From positions 6,568,104 through 6,632,103 of the forward strand of contig NC_034016.1 in assembly GCF_000346465.2 (NCBI RefSeq): a DNA stretch of 64,000 nucleotides. Reading direction: 5' to 3'. The stretch comes from Prunus persica (taxonomy: Eukaryota > Streptophyta > Magnoliopsida > Rosales > Rosaceae). The notes beneath the pieces were generated by a model. It made no database searches, was not told the origin of the DNA, and was given only the letters and a program-made list of their open reading frames with translations. Below, one piece after another: positions 33,926-46,852 of this stretch (its first letter is position 1; each line of letters opens with the position of its first letter). The position numbers and the translations under genes are program-made.

Positions 33926-35920
33926 GTCCCCGTAACTCGTGAGGCAAAGTCAAGTGCACTGACATAAACTGAAATCGGACTGGATGTCCGTAGACATCGG
34001 TCCAACTCTGGGTAATCACCGTAAATAAATGGGTACGAGGTGGTTTTAAAATAAATTCCTTTAGAAAAATCTGATTAATAATTGAAATCTCAAATTGTGC
34101 TGCTATTTCATCTGCCATAAGCCTCAAAATCTGTTTTCTATAACTCTTAAGCATGTAAAAGTAAGCAGCACACAACTCATAGAACTATTTCTGTATTAAT
34201 CATGCTCGGAAACACAATAAAGCTTACTCAAGATCAAATAAGGAATTTAGTCAAATAAACCCGTTTATAAAAACTCTTTTATATAAAATCAATATAAAAT
34301 CACTTATAAAATCTTATTTATGGAAAACCTCTATATAACTCATTTATATAAAATAATTCATGAATGAAAGTCCACTCACAGATGGTCCGAGCTACTTTGA
34401 CCCTTCGAAGGTCTCTTTTGCAATCCTGTCGGGCTCCTGGTGCCTGATTACCCATAAAGATTAAATTAATAAACTGCTCAATAAAAAGAATTTCAACTAA
34501 ACACCCTGCCCCCGGCTCCTAGAAATACGTGCACTCGTTTTAGGTTACTTCTATGCCCACCTTAGCTTTTTGGGACAGTTAGACCGGCCTTAAGAGACCC
34601 GAAACCTAAATAAGCGGTAAGCTGCCAGATCGGCCGATTCGGGACCCCGTGGGTCCACGGCCTCCGATGGCCAATCTGGGCTCCTCTGAAGGTTCCTTAC
34701 AGAGAAGGAACCATGTTCTGTGATTTTGGTCCGAAACGGACGGTCGGATTAGCCAAAATCGCGTTATCGCTTAAAATCCAAACCCTAGCCCCAGGGTTCG
34801 CGATTTCGGAGTATCCGGGACTCCGATTCGCAATCCGTTGAATCCTACACGATCCTGAGATCATGTAGACCGACATATCCGGAATCCAGCGCGATCCAAT
34901 TATTTGACGACACTGCACCCACGGATCGCGCGATATGGAAAATTCGTTCGGGGCTCAAACGGACTCCGAATCTAGATCCGCAAAATCCTACGCGCTCGTG
35001 ACGACACGAGGGTCACAAAACTGCACAGAATTACTCCACCACCCTCGCCCAAGCGTCCCAGCACGCGCGGTCAGATTTGGGTGTCTTAAGCGTTTTCGGG
35101 TGGCCGAAAAATCTCGGAACCAAGACTCCAAATTCCTATCCTAGGTAGAACACCCCATTTGGAGTCACTTTTGTTCTTGGACAAACCCCAAAAAGTGACC
35201 AGAAACAGTAGTTCTAGGCGGCCGAAGTTTCGGCCAGATTTCAAGTCGAAAATTGATCGCTTTAGGACTAAAATCGATCGAAACCCGTACATCCATCAGC
35301 TAGAACGTGAAAAATAGCTGAGAAACCATACCTTACTCGACCGATTTGGTGGAAAATTGAAGGAGAAAATCGAGCTGGAAGTTCGGGTGGTTTCGGACGA
35401 ATCTCCGTCGGAAAACATGGTTTTCCGATCAACTCCGAGCGGCCCAAGGGTGGAGGTCGGTCAGGTTTTGACGGCGAGAGGGAGGCAGACCCGATGGTAC
35501 CCACGGCGGAGATCAGCTCGGCCTGTGGTGGCCGGGCCGTCGCCGAGAAGGCGAAGGGTCGCACGGCCAAGTCGCGCGGAAGGAGAGAGAGAGAGAGAGA
35601 ACTGACGAGGGAGAGGAGAGAGAGATAAAAATCTGACTTTTTGACCAAATTACCGTTTTGCCCTTCGCGGTTTTTAGACCATATCTTCTTTGTTACAGCT
35701 CCGATCCGGGTCTACTCCGTGTCCACGAACTCGTTTCGCCGCGCTCTACGCAATGGCTTAAGCGGAATGCCCAAATTCTTTCTCGACTAAAAAGTCAATT
35801 TTCCCCCTATTAAATAATGCGAGGGCAAAATAGTCTTTTCGCTAGAAGATATTTTCCTTACTTTTTAGATATTTTCTTTCTTTTTAGATATTTTGTTTTG
35901 GTTTGTTTTGGGTTCTTACA

Positions 35921-37705
35921 ATCTACCCCCCTTATAAAAATTTCGTCCTCGAAATTTACATCCCTGTCATTCGAAGAGGGGGAAACATTGCTCCTGTAAG
36001 TGCAACTCAGGTTACTACATTGCATAAATCACTGAAAGCTCATTACGTTCCCTTCCAAACTCTAAATTTCTTGCTTTCTGCACCTTCTGTAATCTTATTG
36101 GGTCTGGAATAGCTAAAATTTGGCTCCCTTGCTTCCTTGATTCTCATTTCACCTTCCTCAGGCGATAACTATCGAGAATACTTATCTGAAGATCCTTCTT
36201 CTAGTATCTGCATAACTTCTTGCCAATCCTGGATTACTTAGAGTCTTTTTCTGCTTAATTCAATCAGGTTCTTTATTCCTTACAATACTTCCAGATTTCA
36301 ATGAACCTTACTTGACATTCTATCTTCATACTTGGGTGATCCATACTATATCTCGAGTAAGGCATCTATTGGAAACATCTAATCCAAGGGAATCCAACAA
36401 CTGTCACTTAAGGCATACTCTCAAACCAACATCTTTTTTTTTTACTCAAATCGTTCTGAAACTGTAGTACATTATGTCCCAATAACCTTTCCACAATTTG
36501 AGTCATTTTCTTAAACTGGTCGTCTGTCTAGAGCGAATTGCGGTATTAAACTGAAATCAAGGCCCAAAAGCTTCTTTTACCTGAGTCTAACTGAAACCTA
36601 ACCTGGATTTCTAATTCCAAACTATAGAGACTGGTATTCCACTAGCAGGGCCCAGAACGGTACCTACCACATCTGGCACATTAGAGCAACTTCTCCTGTT
36701 AGAGCCTATCAACACCTGTCTCTCCATGTTTTTGGCTACACCGGCCCCAGAACGATTTGCAATATCATCATCCTGGCTGGTACCACTACTGAAACTAACT
36801 CCAGTTCGATGGCCTCCAAGCCTGCGGCCGTTCAATGATTGGAAACTGTGATTACCACTGTAGTATCTCTCTTAAACTTTTCCTGATTAAAGTTACCTAT
36901 CTCCAAATACTGTGCACAAAGTGCACCCCATGGTCTGCCCCTTATCTGGCTGGGGCAGACATCATCACGGCCTCAAAATTGACTAACTATTAACTGATCA
37001 CTATACCTTGAATGGAGGCTTTTAACCTGATCGTAACTAGGTACTACCTCTTACTTTCCAATCTCTATTAATAGAAACCGTACGCGAAACCTTTTTCTCG
37101 TATTCGGGTTCAACCATTATCCTCTATTCTGCTGTAAAAACTCCGGCATTCACACCTTCTGTAGACTTATAGATATGACTGACTATCATATTCTGCTCCC
37201 AAAATGCTTACTTAGTACGAGTCAAAGGATTTTAACATCACTTCTTAACCAAATCCTGCCCAAAACTTTATTCTTCTGTGGAACAACCAGGATCTCTATG
37301 ACCTGCTATATTTCTTCAACTCAATCCTCTTTTACTACTAGATACCACTATTATCCCAATTTATAGCTCTTGCTCCTGTTTACTTGATCCACCTATCTCG
37401 CGGATGGATCTCTGGCTGACTAAAGCTTGAGCTAACATCTCCAGGGTCTACTGAGTGTTAGGATCTCCCTGCCTACTAGGTACAATAGGTACGTCTCCTG
37501 ATCAACCTCTTACAAGAGATTACTCTGCCGGTTCAGATACCGGTGCAGTTCCTGTCATACTTGGAAATTTCATCCCCTTACGTCGGGATAACTATTTGAT
37601 TTTCCTACGGATACCACCACCATTTGGGCCCCACTTGAGAAGAGAACGAGGATGCACAGAGTGCGAAGTCTACAGGAAGTAAAACCTACGCTCTGATACC
37701 AAATT
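35921..37705 (-). other. Internal region of the young large-LTR element
   Basis: This is 1.8 kb with no open frame over about 75 codons. Its first 70 bases after the primer-binding site (on -) resemble the start of the internal region at 14092, which links the copies. A - frame at 36835-36611 is Ser/Gly/Arg-rich and might be a worn gag fragment, but no motif supports this. Confidence 0.6.
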
Positions 37706-38412
37706 GACAGGACCCGACCCAATTTCCGCTTTGGAATCCGAGTCGAATCCTGTGCGTGTCCGACATCTGGCTAATGTCGGGCACAAAAGACCTTTTTACC
37801 CTTCTCGTTTCAAATTCTTTCCAAATTTCCCTTAGACTTCTGCCGAAAATTCGGCAGAGTCTCCCCTGTATTTTGACAAATCCCAAATTCTTCCGCCTGT
37901 TAAACAGTCAATAAATTCACACCAACTGCCAGAATATCTCAAGTAACCATTCTCAACTCTAGTTTCTCAATTTTAACTAGATATCAGAGCATTTTCTAAG
38001 GCTTTCGAGGTTTCAAGGATTTTCTTCAAAACTCTACCTTTCTTGATGGCGCGGAAGCTATGTATGGCCCGGTGGTGGATCCCGCGTACTTCTACGGCCT
38101 GGGGGCGTAAAACAGATTGAAAATGTGAGTGGACAAAAATAATGCTCTTGAAAACAATTTTTATAAGCATAATAACCCCATAACAATAACTTGATAAGTA
38201 AGGCTAAGGTTCACCTGTGTTTAATATAAGGTTTCATCTGAAAATAAATATAATCGTAAGCCTATAGCTTCGTAACACTGAACAATTATATAAAGATACA
38301 AAAGGCGCAAATATCAAAGAAACTGGTTTGAAATAGTTGAAAATCATAACTGAATAAAAGAGTTGAAAATCCTTTGAAAATACCACCTACTTGTACCCCT
38401 GTCATAACCGTC

Positions 38413-38683
38413 AATTCCCCTGGCAGGTCTCGGGCGCCACGCAGTCCACCCGAGCCGCAAACTGGCGAAATCAGGGGACTATGATCAGCCTGATCTTGCC
38501 GGCAGATTCCTCGATGACACCAAGTCAGCTTGAGTCGCTCTGGCAGGATGCAGGGGACCGTAGTCAGCCTGATCCGCAATCCTGGCAGGTCTCGGGGACA
38601 CAGAGTCAGCCGAGCCGCAATCCTGGCAGGTCTCGGGACACCAAGTCTGCCGAGCCGCAAATCCTGGCACTCACGGTCCGAGC
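38413..38683 (-). repeat. GC-rich minisatellite in the right LTR of the young element
   Basis: Same array and unit number as at 33655-33925, as expected for LTRs copied from one template. Confidence 0.75.
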
Positions 38684-40681
38684 GTCCCCGTAACTCGTGA
38701 GGCAAAGTCAAGTGCACTGACATAAACTGAAATCGGACTGGATGTCCGTAGACATCGGTCCAACTCTGGGTAATCACCGTAAATAAATGGGTACGAGGTG
38801 GTTTTAAAATAAATTCCTTTAGAAAAATCTGATTAATAATTGAAATCTCAAATTGTGCTGCTATTTCATCTGCCATAAGCCTCAAAATCTGTTTTCTATA
38901 ACTCTTAAGCATGTAAAAGTAAGCAGCACACAACTCATAGAACTATTTCTGTATTAATCATGCTCGGAAACACAATAAAGCTTACTCAAGATCAAATAAG
39001 GAATTTAGTCAAATAAACCCGTTTATAAAAACTCTTTTATATAAAATCAATATAAAATCACTTATAAAATCTTATTTATGGAAAACCTCTATATAACTCA
39101 TTTATATAAAATAATTCATGAATGAAAGTCCACTCACAGATGGTCCGAGCTACTTTGACCCTTCGAAGGTCTCTTTTGCAATCCTGTCGGGCTCCTGGTG
39201 CCTGATTACCCATAAAGATTAAATTAATAAACTGCTCAATAAAAAGAATTTCAACTAAACACCCTGCCCCCGGCTCCTAGAAATACGTGCACTCGTTTTA
39301 GGTTACTTCTATGCCCACCTTAGCTTTTTGGGACAGTTAGACCGGCCTTAAGAGACCCGAAACCTAAATAAGCGGTAAGCTGCCAGATCGGCCGATTCGG
39401 GACCCCGTGGGTCCACGGCCTCCGATGGCCAATCTGGGCTCCTCTGAAGGTTCCTTACAGAGAAGGAACCATGTTCTGTGATTTTGGTCCGAAACGGACG
39501 GTCGGATTAGCCAAAATCGCGTTATCGCTTAAAATCCAAACCCTAGCCCCAGGGTTCGCGATTTCGGAGTATCCGGGACTCCGATTCGCAATCCGTTGAA
39601 TCCTACACGATCCTGAGATCATGTAGACCGACATATCCGGAATCCAGCGCGATCCAATTATTTGACGACACTGCACCCACGGATCGCGCGATATGGAAAA
39701 TTCGTTCGGGGCTCAAACGGACTCCGAATCTAGATCCGCAAAATCCTACGCGCTCGTGACGACACGAGGGTCACAAAACTGCACAGAATTACTCCACCAC
39801 CCTCGCCCACGCGTCCCAGCACGCGCGGTCAGATTTGGGTGTCTTAAGCGTTTTCGGGTGGCCGAAAAATCTCGGAACCAAGACTCCAAATTCCTATCCT
39901 AGGTAGAACACCCCATTTGGAGTCACTTTTGTTCTTGGACAAACCCCAAAAAGTGACCAGAAACAGTAGTTCTAGGCGGCCGAAGTTTCGGCCAGATTTC
40001 AAGTCGAAAATTGATCGCTTTAGGACTAAAATCGATCGAAACCCGTACATCCATCAGCTAGAACGTGAAAAATAGCTGAGAAACCATACCTTACTCGACC
40101 GATTTGGTGGAAAATTGAAGGAGAAAATCGAGCTGGAAGTTCGGGTGGTTTCGGACGAATCTCCGTCGGAAAACATGGTTTTCCGATCAACTCCGAGCGG
40201 CCCAAGGGTGGAGGTCGGTCAGGTTTTGACGACGAGAGGGAGGCAGACCCGATGGTACCCACGGCGGAGATCAGCTCGGCCTGTGGTGGCCGGGCCGTCG
40301 CCGAGAAGGCGAAGGGTCGCACGGCCAAGTCGCGCGGAAGGAGAGAGAGAGAGAACTGACGAGGGAGAGGAGAGAGAGATATAAAAATCTGACTTTTTGA
40401 CCAAATTACCGTTTTGCCCTTCGAGGTTTTTAGACCATATCTTCTTTGTTACAGCTCCGATCTGGGTCTACTCCGTGTCCACGAACTCGTTTCGCCGCGC
40501 TCTACGCAATGGCTTAAGCGGAATGCCCAAATTCTTTCTCGACTAAAAAGTCAATTTTCCCCCTATTAAATAATGCGAGGGCAAAATAGTCTTTTCGCTA
40601 GAAGATATTTTCCTTACTTTTTAGATATTTTCTTTCTTTTTAGATATTTTGTTTTGGTTTGTTTTGGGTTCTTACAATAAG

Positions 40682-41520
40682 TCTATATTATATATATATT
40701 TTATGCCTCCTTTGCTTAATTATTTATTAATTTCTTGGATTAAATTGGTTGTTTTTAATTGGTTTTGTGAGATTTGTGAAGGAATTGTGAAATAGGAGAA
40801 AGTGTACTAAAAAAGGTAAGAAGATGAAGATCAATTAAAAAGAAGCCAAGTCATTCCTTTTGTTGCAAGGAATGTTGTCAAAATTCCTAGTTCAAGATGG
40901 TGCAAGTCTTATCAAGTCAAACAAGGAGAAATAAAGAAGACCTTATTTTAGAAAGAATCCTATTTTTATAACAATTGTAGTTATTCCTTAGGTAGGATTT
41001 CTAGGAGTTTTATAAATAAGGAGTTTAGGTCATTGTTGAAGGGATCCATTACCCATCATCCATCCTCCATCATCTACCCTAAAATTCCTACACATTCATA
41101 CTCATCGCCGAAACACTCAAAGGAGAGAGAGAGTTTTAGAGAGACAAAGAAGACAACCTGGAGCTAGAGTTGCTGTCGTGCAGAGATCAAATCTTCAATT
41201 GGTTACTTCTTTCCTATGATACTATTTATCATGGTTTTTATTAAAGTTAACATGCTAAGGGAATTGGGTAGAATTGGCTATGGTGAAATCGGAAGCTCTA
41301 GTGCTCTCATAACTTGAATCTCACTACTTTATTTTTCTACACTTGTTTTTATTCATTGTTTTAGTTAATTAATCAATCAAATCACATCATCAATTGTTCA
41401 AATAAAGTCTTGGGTTAATCACAATCGGTACTTGGTAAATTAAATCACTCTTCGTGGGAACGACACTTCACTCATCACTATATTACTTGTGCGAATTGTG
41501 CGCTTGCAATAAATATCACA
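40682..41520 (+). mobile_element. Athila 5' LTR, main part
   Basis: It continues the LTR after the nested insertion and ends AAATATCACA. Compared with the 3' LTR it lacks about 410 bp (equivalent to roughly 49868-50288) between TTTATTAAAGTT and AACATGCTAAGGG. Over the aligned part I count about nine single-base differences in roughly 840 bp. A TATA-like stretch TTTATAAATAAGG lies at about 41011-41023. Confidence 0.85.
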
Positions 41521-41526
41521 AGTTTT

Positions 41527-41544
41527 TGGCGCCGTTGCCGGGGA
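41527..41544 (+). other. Athila primer-binding site (tRNA-Asp type)
   Basis: TGGCGCCGTTGCCGGGGA follows the 5' LTR by 6 bases. Athila elements are known to prime from the 3' end of tRNA-Asp, which this sequence complements. Confidence 0.8.
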
Positions 41545-41632
41545 GTGTTTTAAATTTTATTAATATCGATATAGATTGATTTGGATTTTAATTTGAATTT
41601 TTTTTTGTTTTTTTAGGTACTTCACCTAGTGC

Positions 41633-44600
41633 ATGAGTTTCGGGAGACGTTCGCAGAGTCTTGTGCTTGTACCATTAGATCCAGAGATCGAGCGAACGCT
41701 TCACAAGCTTAACAAACTCAAAAGGGGGAAGGACGCAATATTGGAAAAGCCATCACCTATGGCTGAGGAAGCAAAACCAGTAAGGGACTATGATGTCCCA
41801 TCTGTGGTGGCATCACCATCGAGCATTCGTCGTCCAACCATTGATGCCAATAATTTTGAAATCAGACCAGCCATAATTTGAATGATTCAGCAATCCTCCA
41901 TCTTTTGTGGTTTACCTCAAGAAGACCCTAATAGCCATATCTCTAATTTCTTGGAGATATGTGACACATTTAAGTGCAATGGAGCTACCAATGATGCTGT
42001 TCGCTTAAGGCTTTTTCCTTTCTCATTAAAGGAAAAGGCAAAGTCATGGTTGAATTCTCAACCACCTAATTCGATTACTACATGGGACGACTTGGCCAAG
42101 AAATTTTTAGCTAAATTCTTTCCTCCTGCAAAGACTGCGAAACTCAGGAATGACATCATGTCATTTGCTCAGAATGTCATGGAACCTTTTTATGAAGCAT
42201 GGGACAGATACAAGGATATGCTAAGGAAGTGCCCACATCATGCCCTACCTACTTGGATGCAAGTTCAAGCGTTCTACAATGGTTTGAACAATACAAGCAA
42301 AACAACAATTGATGCTGCAGCCGGAGGAGCTTTGATGGGAAAAACAGAAACTGAAGCATATAACTTGCTGGAAGAGATGGCGTCAAATGACTATCAATGG
42401 CCTAGTGGGAGATCAACACCAAAGAAAGCTGGAATTCATGAGATTGACGCCATATCTGCGTTAACTGCGCAAATTTCTACTCTGTCTAAACAACTTGGTA
42501 CTTTAAATGTTAATGCTATTCAGTCTACTAATTTAAGTTGTGAATTTTGTGCAGGACCTCATCATGGCAATGAGTGTGGAGCTAGTCCATTCACATCACC
42601 ATCGGAACAAGTGAACCAAGTCTCTGATTTTCATCGACAACGGAATAATCCTTACTCCAACACTTATAACCCAGGATGGAAGAACCATCCGAATTTTTCA
42701 TGGAGTAATAACCAAAATGTACAGGGACCTCCACCTGGTTTCACACCTCAAGAAAAGAAGCATGGATTGGAGGATATAATTACTCAACTTGCTGGAAATG
42801 TCAACACTCTCTCTGTCAATACAAATCAATTTATGAGCAAAACCGAGACGACCCTTCAGAACCAAGCTGCCTCTATTCGAAACTTGGAGGTTCAGATGGG
42901 CCAGCTAGCTAATGTATTGACAGGAAGAGTAAATGGAGCTTTGCCAAGCCAAACAGAGATTAATCCGAAAAACCAAGAACATGCGAAGGCGATAACTCTT
43001 CGGAATGGGAGGCCAATAAAAACAGCAGTAGACTTGGATGAAGACAAGAATATCCAGCAACAAACTGCAGAGACATCAGAAATTACTAACGTGCCGTCGT
43101 CGTCGTCTATCACTGTTGGAACTGCTGCACAACTTGATGAAATTTCTCAAGAAATTGAACCTGCTACTGTAGAGAAATTATCTCAACCTGCTGCCCTTGT
43201 AAAGCCATATGTACCGCCAATTCCGTTCCCTCAACGTCTTCGAAAAAACAAAGTGGATGTCCAATTTTCGAAATTTCTTGATATCTTCAAGAAATTACAA
43301 ATCAATATTCCTTTTGCCGATGCTTTGGAGCAAATGCCGAGTTATGCCAAATTCATGAAGGATATTATATCAAAGAACAGGAAATTGGGCGAACATGAGA
43401 TAGTGAAATTATCCGAAGAATGCAGTGCTATTTTGCAGAGGAAGCTACCACCTAAGCTAAAGGATCCAGGGAGTTTTACTATACCTTGCACTATTGGAAC
43501 CACTTACTTTGAAAAAGCTTTATGTGATTTAGGATCCATGGAAGAAGATGCCGAAACCCCTATTATCTTAGGCCGCCCCTTTCTAAAAACCGGGAAGACA
43601 TTAATTGATGTGGACAAAGGTTTATTAATTTTGTGAGTGGCTGATGAGCAGGTGACCTTCAATGTCTTTGAAGCAACAAAGTACCCAGTGGAATCAGACT
43701 CTTGCTTCCGAGTGGATATAGTGGAACAAGTTGTCTCTGAGAAATTTAAAGAGGAACATCCATGTGATCCATTGGAGGCTTGCCTTGTGCATTCCGTTAC
43801 TACTGAGCATGAGGATCCTAAAATTTCTGAGATGGTGTACTTTTTGGAAGCAATGAAACCGCGCCCTCCTGGAAGGTGGTGCGCATTTGAGGAGCTTGGC
43901 GTCACAACCTCCAAGCCACAACCCAGTGTCATTACTGCACCAACCCTCACATTGAAGCCCCTACCTTCCCACTTAAGATATGCATACTTGGGTAATTTTG
44001 GAACTCTTCCTGTGATTATTGCTGCAAATTTGAGTAAACTAGAAGAAGAGAAATTACTACGAGTTTTGAGGGAGCATAAAACGGCAATAGGGTGGACTAT
44101 TGCAGATATTAAGGGACTTAGCCCTTCCATGTGTATGCACCGTATTCTGATGGAAGATAATTTTAAACCTTCAGTTGAGCATCAGCGCCGATTAAATCTG
44201 AATATGAAAGAAGTTGTGCGAGCTGAAGTATTAAAGTTATTAGATGCTGGAATAATTTACCCGATTTCAGATAGTAGTTGGGTGAGTCCAGTTCAAGTCG
44301 TACCGAAAAAAGGGGGTATTACAGTGGTGAAAAATGATAAGAATGAGTTGATCCCGACAAGAACAACTACAGGATGGCGTGTCTGCATAGACTACAGGAA
44401 ATTGAACACTGCGACAAGGAAAGATCACTTTCCCTTGCCTTTCATTGATCAGATGTTGGAAAGACTTGCTGGGCATTCATATTATTGTTTTTTAGATGGA
44501 TATTCTGGGTATAATCAGATTCCAATTGCACCTGAAGATCAGGAAAAGACGACGTTCACATGCCCATTCGGCACTTTTGCATACAGGCGCATGCCCTTTG

Positions 44601-46852
44601 GGTTGTGTAACGCCCCTGCCACCTTTCAACGTTGCATGATGAGCATCTTTTCGGACATGGTGGAGCGCTTCATTGAGGTTTTTATGGATGACTTTTCTGT
44701 TTTTGGCTCATCATTTGATTCTTGTTTACATAATTTGGCATTAGTTTTGAAAAGATGTGAAGAAACCAATTTGGTTTTGAATTGGGAGAAATGTCATTTT
44801 ATGGTGCAAGAAGGGATAGTCCTGGGGCATAAAATTTCAGCTAAAGGCATAGAGGTTGATAAGGCAAAAATTGATACCGTAGAAAAATTGCCACCGCCCA
44901 CTACAGTAAAGGGGATTCGAAGCTTTCTGGGTCATGCTGGATTTTATCGTCGGTTTATCCAAGATTTTTCCAAAATCACGAAGCCCTTATGCAATCTCCT
45001 TCTTAAAGATGTAGAATTTAATTTTGATTCAAGGTGTTTGGAAGCATTTAATATCTTGAAAGAGAAGCTTACTTCTGCACCTGTCATTGTCGCACCGGAT
45101 TGGGACTTGCCTTTTGAGATTATGTGTGATGCTAGTGACTATGCGGTAGGGGCAGTTTTGGGTCAAAGAAGAAATAAATTACTTCATGTAATTTATTATG
45201 CCAGTCGTACTTTGAATGACGCCCAGCGGAATTATACCACCACGGAGAAAGAATTGTTAGCAGTAATCTTCTCCTTGGATAAATTTCGATCCTACTTGAT
45301 TGGAGCAAAGGTGATAGTGTATACCAATCACTCAGCTTTAAAGTATTTACTTTCGAAGAAGGATGCAAAACCACGATTAATTCGCTGGGTACTACTGCTC
45401 CAAGAATTTGATCTTGAAATTCGAGACAAAAAGGGGTCAGAAAACGTGGTAGCTGACCATCTTTCGCGGCTGGTCAGTGAGGTAAAGATGAGTGATGATG
45501 CTGCACCCATTATGGAGATGTTCCCTGATGAACAATTGTATGCCATTCGATCATCCGAAGCTCCCTGGTACGCTGACTTTGTGAATTATTTAGCTAGTAC
45601 TATCATTCCAACTGATTTATCGTTTCATCAGAAGAAGAAGTTTTTCTCCTTGGTTAAACATTATTATTGGGACGACCCATATTTGTGGAAACATTGCCCT
45701 GACCAAGTTATACGGAGATGTGTGCTTGAGGAGGAGATGGAAGACATATTGCGACATTGCCACACATTGGCGTGTGGGGGGCATTTTGGTGCCTCCAAAA
45801 CAGCAGCCAAGGTATTACAATCTGGATTTTTTTGGCCAACTTTGTTCAAGGATGCCTATGCATTTGTAGCTGCCTGTGATCGATGCCAACGCACTGGAAA
45901 TATCTCTAGCATAAATCAGATGCCATTGAATAATATTCTAGAGGTTGAATTGTTCGATGTCTGGGGAATAGATTTCATGGGACCTTTCCCTGAATCTTGG
46001 AAGAACAAGTACATATTGGTGGCTGTTGATTATGTGTCGAAATGGGTTGAAGCCGTCGCCCTCCCTACCAATGACTCCAAGGGTGTTGTCAAATTTGTCC
46101 GAAAAAATATTTTCACCAGATTCGGGACTCCGCGTGGAATCATCAGTGACGGAGGTACACACTTTTGCAATCGTCAATTTAATTCTCTTTTAGCTAAATA
46201 TGGTATTACCCACAAGGTTACTACTCCCTATCATCCACAAACTAGTGGACAAGTTGAAGTTTCCAATAGAGAATTAAAACGAATTTTAGAAAAGACGGTG
46301 AGTGCTTCAAGAAAGGATTGGTCACTGAAACTGGATGATGCCTTATGGGCCTATCGAACGGCGTTCAAAACACCAATTGGCATGTCTCCTTATCGTCTAG
46401 TTTTTGGGAAAGCTTGTCACTTACCGGTTGAGCTCGAACATAAGGCACATTGGGCACTCCAAACACTCAATTTTGACATGATTGCAGCAGGAGAAAAACG
46501 GGCAATTCAATTGAATGATATGGATGAGTTTCGTAATGAAGCTTATGAGACTTCCAAGATATACAAGGAGCGTACAAAGAAATGGCATGATAAGCATATT
46601 CTAAGGAAGGATTTCTTCGCTGGTCAGAAAGTTCTCCTATTTAATTCCCGCCTCCGACTCTTTCCCGGGAAGCTGAAATCACGTTGGTCTGGACCATTTA
46701 CAATAGTGCAAGTATTTCCTTCTGGAGTTATTGAGGTTAGGCATGACGAACAAGGTACTATTTTCAAAGTAAACGGCCAACGAGTGAAGCCATACTTGGA
46801 AGTCAATTTTGATCAACAGCGGACTTCCATTCCTCTGCATGATCCAAAGTGA
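41633..46852 (+). pseudogene. Athila gag-pol, one frame broken by two TGA codons
   Basis: A single frame of 1740 codons runs from ATG 41633 to TGA 46852, broken only at 41879-41881 and 43634-43636. gag covers about 41633-42700 (SIFCGLPQEDPN, LRLFPFSLKEKAKSWL, KFFPPAKTAKLRNDI; CEFCAGPHHGNEC knuckle near 42545; NTYNPGWKNHPNF). Protease (about 43475-43610) starts GSFTIPCTIG and ALCDLG and jumps straight to ETPIILGRPFL, so about 70 residues are missing. RT has VFMDDFSVF (about 44680) and [14 protein letters not shown]; RNase H has [13 protein letters not shown]; integrase has [28 protein letters not shown] and [12 protein letters not shown], with D, D, E present. RT and integrase look catalytically complete, but the stops and protease deletion disable the polyprotein. 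Confidence 0.93.

Larger units (their letters stand above)
32947..40676 (-). mobile_element. Intact young large-LTR, coding-poor retrotransposon (LARD-like)
   Basis: Two LTRs of 2974 bp (32947-35920) and 2971 bp (37706-40676) bracket a 1785-bp internal region. Both start TGACAGGACCCG and end GTTCTTACA. ATAAG at 32942-32946 and 40677-40681 is the 5-bp target duplication. On -, the primer-binding site TGGTATCAGAGC (37702-37691) sits next to the right (5') LTR, and the polypurine tract AAGGGGGGTAGAT (about 35933-35921) sits next to the left LTR. By eye the LTRs differ at about four bases and in the length of a GA run, so insertion was recent. The internal region has no gag, protease, RT or integrase motif. 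Enzymes must come from another element. Confidence 0.92.

Noticed and set aside
33528..34175. 215-codon - frame repeated exactly at 38286-38933, apparently a conserved gene pair
   Set aside because: Both copies lie at the same place in the two LTRs of one element and read through the GC-rich minisatellite. Identity follows from LTR copying, and no domain is visible.
43504..44130. 208-codon frame on - inside the Athila pol gene
   Set aside because: It is the antisense shadow of a strongly supported pol frame and has no known domain.
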